This document shows positions 8,525-16,805 of a DNA stretch of 64,000 nucleotides, piece after piece; positions within the stretch are counted from its first letter, which is position 1; every line of letters starts with the position of its first letter. Both the position numbers and the translations under genes were made by a program. This DNA is from Sphingobacteriales bacterium (lineage in GTDB: Bacteria > Bacteroidota > Bacteroidia > Chitinophagales > UBA2359). Location of the stretch: NCBI GenBank assembly GCA_016700115.1, contig CP064999.1:1860001-1924000 (forward strand), read 5' to 3'. Below the pieces are notes generated by a model. The model was not told where the DNA came from. It did not search any database and saw only the letters and a list, made by a program, of their open reading frames with translations.

Positions 8525-11500
8525 TTCTGCTAATAGTTGTCTTCCGGATGAAATTCCGGAATTAACAGTTATTTTAACTGATCGATAATGAGGACATACT
8601 CATAAATGAAGATTGTCCTTTAACTTGGATTTACATGGAGATGGGTTTTTTACAACTAATTCCCTGGCAGAAACTGCTACAATAGGAAACGACCATCTTC
8701 TAGAGTTTCTTATATGTCCACAGTTTATTGTTCCAAATACCGCTTGTGATTTCTCTAATCTTGGCATTGACGGCTGCTGGCATTTTTGGGGTGGCGGTGT
8801 TACTCCACCTCAACCCCCATACCCAGTTCCCGTTAATTTAGATTGCTATTTTTCGCTTTCCGGAGATTATGTTATGTTGGTTAGAGCATGGACCGATTTT
8901 CCATTAGACGGCACACCTGATACTTTTGGTGGAGAAAGCGATACCGTTTGTATCAATGTTCAATTTAGTGAGGAATTGGAAGATTTTTCTATTTTCATAA
9001 ACTCTGAAGCTCCTTATTGTATCAATGACACAATTATTTTTACTATACCCGAGTACATTGTCAATGTTGCCGATGATATAATTTGGGGAGTTTTAGAACC
9101 CGGCGCTACCATAGAAGATATTTTTAACTAGGACCCCATTGAAGACTGCGAGCAGTTTGAACTAATTCTCACAGAAGATGGCACTTATATCGTAACACTA
9201 TATGTTTATTACGATGGAACAGAATGTCCTGATTCTGTTCAAATTAGTATCCTGGTAGAAGTAACAGACGACCCCTGCATTTGTATATCGCCGCAGGAGT
9301 TTTTAGTAAACCCCGATAGCCCCGGTATTCAAAATAACGAAGATACCGACTACCGCCCGGCTTATATAGCTACATCAGGTGTATGGACAGCTACCAGCAA
9401 CCCTTTTATTACCGGTTATGGGTTGCCTTCCGGAGACGATTTATACCTGAATGTTGACCTCATCATTCCTGCGGGTGTAGCTCTGACAATTAGCCAAATG
9501 AACATTCATTTCGCGCCCGACCGAAGAATACTGGTGCAAAGAGGAGCTATCTTAAATTTAATAGGAACTGTCGAAAACCCTACGCGCTTATTTGGCTCCT
9601 GCGGCAGTATGTGGCAAGGCATACAAGTAGAAGGCACTCAAACACACCGGATATTTCTACCAGGCAGCTTTCCCTACAACTATGGCATACTCAATACCCG
9701 AAATGTGCATATTTATGATGCCATATTCGGCGTAACCAATACCAAACTGCCATTCATGGACGTAAATGAATTAGCCAACCAAATTACCTCACTCACTGCC
9801 AATCCCATCGTGCCGGCGGATATGTTGTTTGTACCTTCTATGGTAAACATCCCTCCTTTACGTCGGCATCATATCAGATCCAGAGGCAATGGACTTTTCG
9901 GGCGGTATGCTCCAAATCAGCGATGCACAGTTTATTAACTGCCTGGAAGGCGTATTGATGCCTTGGGTTTAAAGGAACCTGCAATGTAATACCCTCTGAA
10001 TTCTGTGAAGGATTCATTCAATCATCTCAATTTACCTCTACCGGCAGTTTGGCTTACCCCTTTAATGACCCCGATCTTATTCAACGTACCGAAGCCGGTA
10101 TTCATATATTATCCTACTTTCCACCTATAAACGAGCGGCTGAATATATCCGGCAACCGGTTTGACAACCTCAACTATGGCATCAGAATTGCCGGTACGGA
10201 AAGAACAGATATTGACCACAACCAATTTGACAATTGCTCTGTGGGTATCTCTATCTTGAACTACACCTATACCAGCCAGTACATGATTCAAGACATCAAC
10301 ATCACCCACAACGAGTTGAACAACTGCAATATAAACATGCAGCTCTCCCGAACCCAAGCTCGTATTGTGCAAAATACAATTAATAGTACCTATATACCAC
10401 CCTCCGGCGGCTTAACAGACGCAAATAATATCGGTATATTTATTCAGGGTTCTAACGCGCAAGTGCTTAGCAACACCATCAATTTTGTGCAGGCCGGCGT
10501 TGTTTTATTGAGCAACGATACCGACCCCATGCTGGTGAGCAACAACAGTTTTAACGCCAATATTGTGGGCGTGTTTGCCTATGGCAATAACAGACATGTG
10601 CAAGTGGTATGTAACGATTTCAACATTTACGCCGTTGCAATGTATGCCCTCAACTACACCTCTTCGTTTTTCCTTTATCCCAATGAAAATGGTATTTTGA
10701 GCGACCAAGGTAATTGCAACCCAATAGCTCCTCAACCTGCCGACAATTTCTTTGGGCAGTTTTTAGGCACATTAGGTTGGCATATTGTAGCTACGCCATA
10801 TCCGGTACCCAATAACTTTATTTACTGGTACCGAAATGCCCCTGGTTTTGTACCTACTGTAACTGTAGGTGAGGTAACACCGGTAGAATGTATACCTCCT
10901 TTTGTACCATTACCTCCTCGCGATATTTTATGCGGCATCATAGGCAGCGAAATGATAATGGAAGACGAAGAAATTCGCAACCTTAGCGATGAGGGTATCA
11001 AAAACTACGAGGCAATGAAAAAGGTATATTACTACGTATATGACCAAAACGATACCTTAGCTGCCGAAGGACTATTGGAAGACCTAGATACCTATTTTGG
11101 CGACAGGCTGTTACTAAATCACTACCTCATAAAAGGCAATTTTGAAGCCGCAAACAACATACTTGTCAACCTGCCCGACGCAAGAGAAGAAGAACAACGG
11201 TTTATTCAACTCTACCAAATATACACAAAATGGCGACTTAGCGATCGCGACCTGTTCCAAATAACAACAGCCGAAGAAGATACTATACGCCAAATAGCTG
11301 CCACCACCACCCAAACCGCCACCGAAGCTCGCACCCTTTTGTATCTGCTGCGAGGCGAGGAGTATCCTATAGACCTGCCCCCTATTGCCGACCTAATCGA
11401 CTCCAGTCTGTTCCAAAATGTGCTAATCAATTTTAAAGGTGGTGCTGCCGCCAATGCCATAGGGCAGACCAAGGTGGGTAACCCCTATCCTAATCCAGTA

Positions 11501-11716
11501 AGTAACCAGATAAGTATTGACTACCGGTTACCCGAACAAGAAAAAGCTTCCATTAGTTTTTTCAACGTTCAGGGAGTAGAAATAAGTACTCAACACATTA
11601 GCGGTAACGGAACCTTGCAATTTGCTACCGATAAATGGAGCAAAGGTATGTATTTCTACCGTGTTATGCTCCCGAATAACGAAATAATATATGGTAAAAT
11701 TGTAATTATTAAGTAA
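8441..11716 (+). pseudogene. Broken paralogue of the beta-helix T9SS protein
   Basis: ATG 8441 encodes MNKNKTPFFRFLAIVCISLI, then an 8-G tract puts the frame into a stop at 8516-8518. In the frame that seven or ten Gs would give, TAA follows at 8586. Further lesions: a frame change near 8615; an in-frame TAG at 9129-9131 after which the same frame stays open to 9938; a frame change near 9865 (frame continues as VGIISDPEAMDFSGG); a TAA at about 9970 with a further shift restoring the frame that ends at 11716. Conceptually joined, it has Ig-like strands, an MWQGIQ beta-helix segment like the paralogue at 2801, a helical region and a T9SS sorting domain ending KIVIIK. Recent decay or poor local sequence are both possible. 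Confidence 0.8.
10049..11716 (+). CDS. Longest open fragment of the broken beta-helix gene (C-terminal half)
   Basis: This 555-codon open frame carries the last beta-helix turns (repeats like ISGNRFDNLNYGI and QVVCNDFNIYA), a helical segment (about residues 300-440, parallel to the same region of the protein at 2801-6127) and a type A sorting domain from NPYPNPVSNQ to IVIIK. It has no start of its own: similarity to the paralogue continues upstream in other frames. If expressed it would lack a signal peptide, so it is best read as part of the pseudogene. Confidence 0.6.
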   Translation: MAYPFNDPDLIQRTEAGIHILSYFPPINERLNISGNRFDNLNYGIRIAGTERTDIDHNQFDNCSVGISILNYTYTSQYMIQDINITHNELNNCNINMQLSRTQARIVQNTINSTYIPPSGGLTDANNIGIFIQGSNAQVLSNTINFVQAGVVLLSNDTDPMLVSNNSFNANIVGVFAYGNNRHVQVVCNDFNIYAVAMYALNYTSSFFLYPNENGILSDQGNCNPIAPQPADNFFGQFLGTLGWHIVATPYPVPNNFIYWYRNAPGFVPTVTVGEVTPVECIPPFVPLPPRDILCGIIGSEMIMEDEEIRNLSDEGIKNYEAMKKVYYYVYDQNDTLAAEGLLEDLDTYFGDRLLLNHYLIKGNFEAANNILVNLPDAREEEQRFIQLYQIYTKWRLSDRDLFQITTAEEDTIRQIAATTTQTATEARTLLYLLRGEEYPIDLPPIADLIDSSLFQNVLINFKGGAAANAIGQTKVGNPYPNPVSNQISIDYRLPEQEKASISFFNVQGVEISTQHISGNGTLQFATDKWSKGMYFYRVMLPNNEIIYGKIVIIK

Positions 11717-11730
11717 TCCTTTGTTTTTCA

Positions 11731-11763
11731 ACATAGATGGCTGTTTTTAGTAGCCATCTATGT
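11731..11763 (+). terminator. Perfect 12-bp hairpin after the broken beta-helix gene
   Basis: acatagatggct (11731-11742) and agccatctatgt (11752-11763) pair exactly around a 9-base loop. It occupies the position of the hairpin at 6147-6189 in the first gene pair. No strong T tract follows. Confidence 0.55.
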
Positions 11764-11791
11764 TATTGTTATAAATACTAAAACAAAAACA

Positions 11792-13528
11792 ATGAAATAC
11801 TTTTTATTGCTTATTTCAACCATCATATTTTTTACCTTAGCTTCGGCACAAAACAAATATTGGGTTCAACTCATAAAATACAGTGATGTTCAAGAAGGCA
11901 AAGGCATAATAGTTGAGCCAGATCACTATATTTTAATTGGAAGTCATGGTAACTATCCTGATTTTTTGTGGCAAGGGTATATCACAAAGTTTGACTTTCA
12001 AGGCAATGTGATAGATAATAAGGACTATCAAAATTTGAATGGTAATTTTGTATTTCAAAGCATAAAGCAATCAGAATGGGGCTATTATTGCACAGGTTAT
12101 CAATATACCCCCACACCTGTTGAAATACAGCAGCCTATATTACTTCAGTACAATACTTTAACTGAAACAGAGAGTTTAGTCATGGTGGGCACTGAAACGC
12201 TTAAACCAAGTGGACGAGCAATCACTATGAATAATAATAGCGATTTTATTATAGTGGGTATAGCCGTTGACACTACAACTGCTGCTTGGCAACCTTACGC
12301 CATAAAAATAGACAGTCTAGGCAATGTGATATGGGAGCAGGTTTACGACAACTACCCGTTGCTCAACTGGCTAACCGATATTGTACCCGTACCTAATGAG
12401 GCAGCCTATTATGTATATGGTACCGTTGGCTACAATGCATTTAACAGCGATATGTTAGTTGCCAAGATAAGCGATGCTACCGGTGAAATGCTTTGGGATA
12501 CTGTCTACAACTTTGGACCTACTTATTGGGACGAAGACGGCAAAGATGTGAGCGGTAGAATGATTAGGAGTATAAACGGAGGCTATATAGCAGGTGCACT
12601 CACTAACGGGTTTGTCGATGCCTATTACAAAGGCACTATCATCAAATTCAACGATAGCTTTGACATAGTTTGGTATATTGACCATATTCTTTACAATTGC
12701 GGACCAGCAACAGTCAACGAATTAGAAAATGGCGATATTATTACAAGTGGTTGTAACGACCCCTTGGGTGAGTATGCTCAAATGCAGATCATCAAATTAT
12801 CGGGCGTAGATGGGGGCTTAAAATGGCGGCGCACCTACGGCGGCAGTTGGCACGACTATGCCTACGACCTTGCCCTTACACCTGATGGCGGTTTTTTGGT
12901 AGCCGGGAGGCAGGATACCATCATACCCGGTGCTCCGGTTGGTCATGCCTCGGCTTGGTTACTCAAACTCAACTGCATGGGGTTAATCACCGAGCCGGAA
13001 GCGGCTTTTGCCTACGAGCCTTTGGGCAGCAACGAAATACAGTTTACCAACCAAACCCTCTACGTCTATCCCGACAGCATAGACGGAGGCTACTACCGTT
13101 GGGATTGGGGCGACGGCAGCCCGCCTTACCTCTGTGGGCAAGGCTACGACCCTTGCTCCGGCAATATCCTGACCCATCAATACCCGGCTTCCGGCACTTA
13201 TACCACCACCCTCACCGCTATCGTCTGTTCAGACACTTCCTTAGTACAGGCACAGATAGATACCGAAGGCGGGGGCGGCACGGTAGGATTACCCCCAAAG
13301 GGCGAAAAATCCTTACAGGTTTACTCCCAACCCCGCCACAAACACCCTCACCTTTCAACAGGTTTCAAAGTCCCCTTCAGGGGATTTAGGGGTGAACGGG
13401 GCAGGAGATTTGGAAATAAAACTACACACCCTCACCGGACAAACCGCCTTGCAAACCACCCTTGCCGCAGGCGAAACAAACAAAACCATTTCGGTGGCCC
13501 ATCTTCCGGTTGGGATGTATCTCTATGA
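11792..13528 (+). CDS. Propeller-like, PKD protein (copy B) with frameshifted T9SS domain
   Basis: ATG 11792 opens a signal peptide MKYFLLLISTIIFFTLASAQ. Residues 25-395 have the same propeller-like repeats as the gene at 6217 (GGFLVAGRQD, DxxGNVIW) with divergent sequence. The PKD domain (WDWGDGSPPY) is nearly identical to copy A. An extra T at 13325 turns VYPNP into VYSQP, so the frame leaves the sorting domain and ends at 13528 with an unrelated basic tail (HPHRTNRLANHP). The remainder of the domain stays open in another frame to 13583. As read, the protein would be exported to the periplasm but should not be recognised by the type IX system. Confidence 0.75.
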   Translation: MKYFLLLISTIIFFTLASAQNKYWVQLIKYSDVQEGKGIIVEPDHYILIGSHGNYPDFLWQGYITKFDFQGNVIDNKDYQNLNGNFVFQSIKQSEWGYYCTGYQYTPTPVEIQQPILLQYNTLTETESLVMVGTETLKPSGRAITMNNNSDFIIVGIAVDTTTAAWQPYAIKIDSLGNVIWEQVYDNYPLLNWLTDIVPVPNEAAYYVYGTVGYNAFNSDMLVAKISDATGEMLWDTVYNFGPTYWDEDGKDVSGRMIRSINGGYIAGALTNGFVDAYYKGTIIKFNDSFDIVWYIDHILYNCGPATVNELENGDIITSGCNDPLGEYAQMQIIKLSGVDGGLKWRRTYGGSWHDYAYDLALTPDGGFLVAGRQDTIIPGAPVGHASAWLLKLNCMGLITEPEAAFAYEPLGSNEIQFTNQTLYVYPDSIDGGYYRWDWGDGSPPYLCGQGYDPCSGNILTHQYPASGTYTTTLTAIVCSDTSLVQAQIDTEGGGGTVGLPPKGEKSLQVYSQPRHKHPHLSTGFKVPFRGFRGERGRRFGNKTTHPHRTNRLANHPCRRRNKQNHFGGPSSGWDVSL

Positions 13529-13583
13529 GGCCGAGCAATCGGGCAGTGTGTTGGCGCGGGGGAAGGTGGCGGTGGTTAGGTAG
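12974..13583 (+). repeat. PKD-CTD cassette, copy B
   Basis: Near-identical to 7430-8061; it lacks the 24-bp segment of copy A and has one extra T at 13325. It includes the palindromic insert at 13371-13394. Confidence 0.85.
13326..13583 (+). pseudogene. Out-of-frame remainder of the T9SS sorting domain
   Basis: Downstream of the T insertion the codons for the sorting domain continue intact in a different frame (GAGDLEIKLHTLTGQ through GKVAVVR, TAG at 13581-13583). Deleting one base would restore a complete domain identical to copy A, so the lesion is very recent or a sequencing error. Confidence 0.7.
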
Positions 13584-13690
13584 TGAAAAGTGAAAAACTA
13601 AAAGTGAAAAGTGAAAAACCTGAAAGAGTTAATATGAATAGCCATTGTTAATTGTTAATTGCCAATTGGCAATTGCCAATTGCCCATCTG
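13584..13690 (+). repeat. Dispersed repeat and palindromic AT-rich tail
   Basis: It repeats the gtgaaaag/actaaaa block and acctgaaag tail seen at 2245 and 8062, then runs into the palindromic words ttgccaattggcaattgcca. The rest up to 13882 shows no gene or clear signal. Confidence 0.7.
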
Positions 13691-13882
13691 CCTGAGACGT
13701 TGTAAATTTATATGATGAGTGGTGGCTGTGTGTTGGCATGGGGGAAGATGGAGGGAATGTCCCTTACTATTTCATGTTTCACACACATATTTTGGTTATA
13801 CAGTTGGTATATTAGCATAAAACAGAAAGACAGAAGGGAATAGAACTCCGACAACTAACCACCTTTTTTTTGAAAACAGAAA

Positions 13883-16012
13883 TCAGAAATGACGGTAATC
13901 ATCCATTTCCGGCAAAAATCTGGACGTGCTCAAATTGTCTTCAATTTCTGTGTTTTCATCAGACTCCCAGGAATCGTTCAGCCGGTTTATTTTGATGACC
14001 ATAATAGAGGTGTCATCGCGGTAGTCGCTGTTGATTGTAAATGCAGCATAGTCTTTATAGATGGCCTCGGTAATGTCTTTTGCAGGGAGATGAGCATTGC
14101 TGATGACACAGTTTTTAAGATTTTCGTATCCGTATTGTTCTTCGGCACTTTCTGTTTTTCTACCCTCAACCAGCCCGTCAGTATAAAGCACGAGGACATC
14201 ACCCTGCTGAAGTTGTATATTGGTTACTCCGATAAATCTCGAATAGCTTCGGTTTCTGATAATGCCGAGTCCCAATCCTTCACCTTCAATATAATCTGCC
14301 TGTTTTTCACCGGCATGGTAATACAACATAGGGTTATGGCCTGCTCTGGCATAAGTGAGCTGATTGGACTCTAAGTCAAAAAGGACATATACGGCTGTTA
14401 TAAACTGGTTTTTTTCAAGACATCGGGAAACAGACCGATTGGACATCAGCATAAAATCGGAGGCGGATAAATTGAGTTGCATCAGGGATTGAAAGATGCC
14501 TTTCATTTGTGCCATGTGAAAAGCGGCAGAAGCCCCTTTTCCTGAAACATCCGCCATAATGACGGAGATATGCCGGTCATTTGATTGCGCGTAATCATAA
14601 TAATCTCCTCCGATTTCTTTGGCAGGTTCGTTAAAAACGGCGATATCCAAATACTCCGAATCCGGAAATGTTTTGGGCAATAAGGCCTGTTGTACATTGG
14701 TGGCAATTTCCAGTTCTTCTTTAAACCGTGCCGACCGGATGGTTTCTTTGGTCAGTTCTGAATTTTCCAAAGCCAATTTGGCTTGATTGATAAAACTCAG
14801 GCAACCTTTAATGGTATGTTCATCAAATCCTTCGGCAAATCCTTTTGTCAGACAAATAACTCCTTCGCAGTAATTAGGTTTGGTAAATACAGGCAAAACC
14901 AGCAATGATTTGTAGGGGGTTTCTTTTTCAGAGAAAATGTCATATTTGTCTAAATCAGGAAAATAATGATAACCTTTTGCAGGTTCTGATTTGACCATAT
15001 CCTTAAAATTCATCCAAAGATTAATACGCCAGATCTGCTCGCTCGAAATATCTACAAAATGGCAGGTTTCATCACTTTTTAAGGGACGCATCAACAGCCA
15101 GCCCGCATTTGCCGAGGTGTTTTTCAAACAGACTTCAAACAAGCGATGATACATATCTATGCTGCTTTCGCGGCGTTGAAGCGCAAGTCCGATTTCCTGA
15201 AACCTGTTGATTTCGGCCATTTGCTCTTCGATTACTGAGGATACCGGCAGCGTAAACAGCAAAGATAATAAGGCAAAAAGACAATAGGCCGAAACCGCAC
15301 CAATCAATATGGTTCCGAACAGGTTATGATAGATGGGTAGTTTGATGACATATTCCAACCCTTCTGTGTTATAGACAATCTGAAAGGCGGCTAAATGAAT
15401 CAGGTTGGCAATAAGCAGGTAAAAAACAATCACCCATTTATCGCGACGGGTAAGTTCTGCTACCCATTTAATGCGGTTAAGCAAACTGATAGCGGCTATA
15501 AAGGCTATGAAATAAACGGTTGTTCTGATTAAACCGGTCAAAAAGCTCCAGGGCAGCCCGGCTATGGCACTTATCAGCAAAATTATAAAAAAGGCCTGCC
15601 ATTGGCGTTCTGCCCTGATACTGCGCCGCACAAACATCAGCTTGCGCATCATAGTGAGGGCATACAAAAAGTAACTCATCACCCCATACAAAATCAACAT
15701 CTTCACCCCTCGCATACCCGCAGGCGACAATAACATTTCCAACTCCGCCCAGGCAACTATGGCTGAAATTATAATAATGGTAACGCCAAATATGATAATG
15801 CGCGTGAACAAACGATGAACATTAAACAAATACTTGTTCCACGAATTGATGTTGTAAAACAAAAGATGGGTAATTGCCGTCGTCGCAACCATGATATTCA
15901 ACTCCAACTCTGTAATAATAAATGGAGTTACCTCATAAATGACACACAAGGTAGCGAGTATGTAAGCGGTTATGCCAACAATCAGGAGGGTATAGTATCG
16001 TTTAAACTGCAT
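13883..16012 (-). CDS. Membrane-bound SpoIIE/RsbU-type PP2C phosphatase with GAF domain
   Basis: The 709-residue protein starts with about eight hydrophobic helices (residues 8-275), then a GAF-like sensor region (about 285-430), a short coiled stretch, and a PP2C SpoIIE-type serine phosphatase domain (about 445-690). The metal-binding aspartates are in GGDYYD near 466-471 and ADVSGKG near 484-490; LYTDGLVE and YRDDTSIMVI are the later motifs. Such proteins normally dephosphorylate anti-anti-sigma factors of a partner-switching pathway. No anti-sigma or STAS gene is seen nearby, so the target is unknown. Start ATG at 16012 places the first helix immediately at the N-terminus. It is transcribed away from the small membrane-protein/mutL genes. 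Confidence 0.9.
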   Translation of the reverse strand: MQFKRYYTLLIVGITAYILATLCVIYEVTPFIITELELNIMVATTAITHLLFYNINSWNKYLFNVHRLFTRIIIFGVTIIIISAIVAWAELEMLLSPAGMRGVKMLILYGVMSYFLYALTMMRKLMFVRRSIRAERQWQAFFIILLISAIAGLPWSFLTGLIRTTVYFIAFIAAISLLNRIKWVAELTRRDKWVIVFYLLIANLIHLAAFQIVYNTEGLEYVIKLPIYHNLFGTILIGAVSAYCLFALLSLLFTLPVSSVIEEQMAEINRFQEIGLALQRRESSIDMYHRLFEVCLKNTSANAGWLLMRPLKSDETCHFVDISSEQIWRINLWMNFKDMVKSEPAKGYHYFPDLDKYDIFSEKETPYKSLLVLPVFTKPNYCEGVICLTKGFAEGFDEHTIKGCLSFINQAKLALENSELTKETIRSARFKEELEIATNVQQALLPKTFPDSEYLDIAVFNEPAKEIGGDYYDYAQSNDRHISVIMADVSGKGASAAFHMAQMKGIFQSLMQLNLSASDFMLMSNRSVSRCLEKNQFITAVYVLFDLESNQLTYARAGHNPMLYYHAGEKQADYIEGEGLGLGIIRNRSYSRFIGVTNIQLQQGDVLVLYTDGLVEGRKTESAEEQYGYENLKNCVISNAHLPAKDITEAIYKDYAAFTINSDYRDDTSIMVIKINRLNDSWESDENTEIEDNLSTSRFLPEMDDYRHF

Positions 16013-16336
16013 GTATGGCTTTCTGCATAGTTTCTATGAGTTGAAAAAGTGGTGCGTTTAAGTTTCAAAGCCACAACAACCCTCGCAAAGGTAGCCAATA
16101 TATAAATGACATTTAACAAGTTGAACAATTTCTTAACCTCTTTGACAGGCGTGGCCGTTAAACTGTCTGTTTCTTTCTCTTGTTATCTTTTAAGCCATCA
16201 AATTTTATTAGTTTTGCAGATAGTTTTCATCGGTAACTATCAACTTCATAAAACCATATCCGGCTCATTGAATAAAACATCTAAATCTTTGCCGACTTAA
16301 TCCTTTTCCTTTTTTAACCTATTAAAACCCTAAAAC

Positions 16337-16717
16337 ATGAGCAAATCTATCTGGAGGTCCAGTTTTTTCAAACTACCCCAACACAAACAGTTCAACTACA
16401 TTCCACGATACTACGACCCCAAAACCGATAAAGAACTTACGGATGAGGCGGCAGATGAAATCAGATTGGAGCGAGGTGCATTTTTTAAACAACGCAACAA
16501 AAGCCGTTTGGCAGGGGCTTTTACCGGAAACCATGTATCCAACACCTTTGAGCGGTTCGCATTCAATCGTCAAGCGCAGTTTTTACGCATTCTGATGCTT
16601 GTGGGACTCCTTACTATCGGGCTGCTCACCCTGTTTGAAAAGCTGAGCTTATCGGTAGCCGTTCCTTTTTTACTGCTATTTGCGGTGGTATTCATTGCCA
16701 AATCCCGAAGTTTGTAA
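16337..16717 (+). CDS. Small two-helix membrane protein upstream of mutL
   Basis: This is a 126-residue protein with a polar, basic N-terminal half (KQFNYIPRYYDPKTDKELTDE) and two hydrophobic helices near residues 82-99 and 104-120, ending in a basic tail. A small protein with the same opening pattern (F.Y.PRYY) commonly precedes mutL in Bacteroidota and is sometimes mis-named riboflavin synthase subunit beta; no enzymatic motif supports that name here. ATG at 16337 is the only reasonable start. It lies 88 bp before mutL, separated by a dispersed repeat. Function is unknown. Confidence 0.8.
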   Translation: MSKSIWRSSFFKLPQHKQFNYIPRYYDPKTDKELTDEAADEIRLERGAFFKQRNKSRLAGAFTGNHVSNTFERFAFNRQAQFLRILMLVGLLTIGLLTLFEKLSLSVAVPFLLLFAVVFIAKSRSL

Positions 16718-16800
16718 CCGTTTTTTTATTGGTTTCACCTACGGTTATTCATATTCAACCCCTTCAGGTTTTTCGCTTTTAGTTTTTCACTTTTCACTTA
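16718..16800 (-). repeat. Dispersed repeat in reverse orientation, immediately upstream of mutL
   Basis: Read on the minus strand it gives aagtgaaaagtgaaaaact, aaaagcgaaaaacctgaagg and ggttgaatatgaataaccg, matching 2245-2345. The extra tail ggtgaaaccaataaaa is seen only here. Because it ends 5 bp before the mutL ATG it must form the mutL 5' leader. Confidence 0.7.
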
Positions 16801-16805
16801 AAATT

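Noticed and set aside
10109..10735. Minus-strand ORFs in the broken beta-helix gene
   Set aside because: Composition follows the plus-strand code and no domain appears; shadows.
16680..16805. N-terminal extension of MutL
   Set aside because: The codons are a dispersed repeat; ATG 16806 gives the family start.
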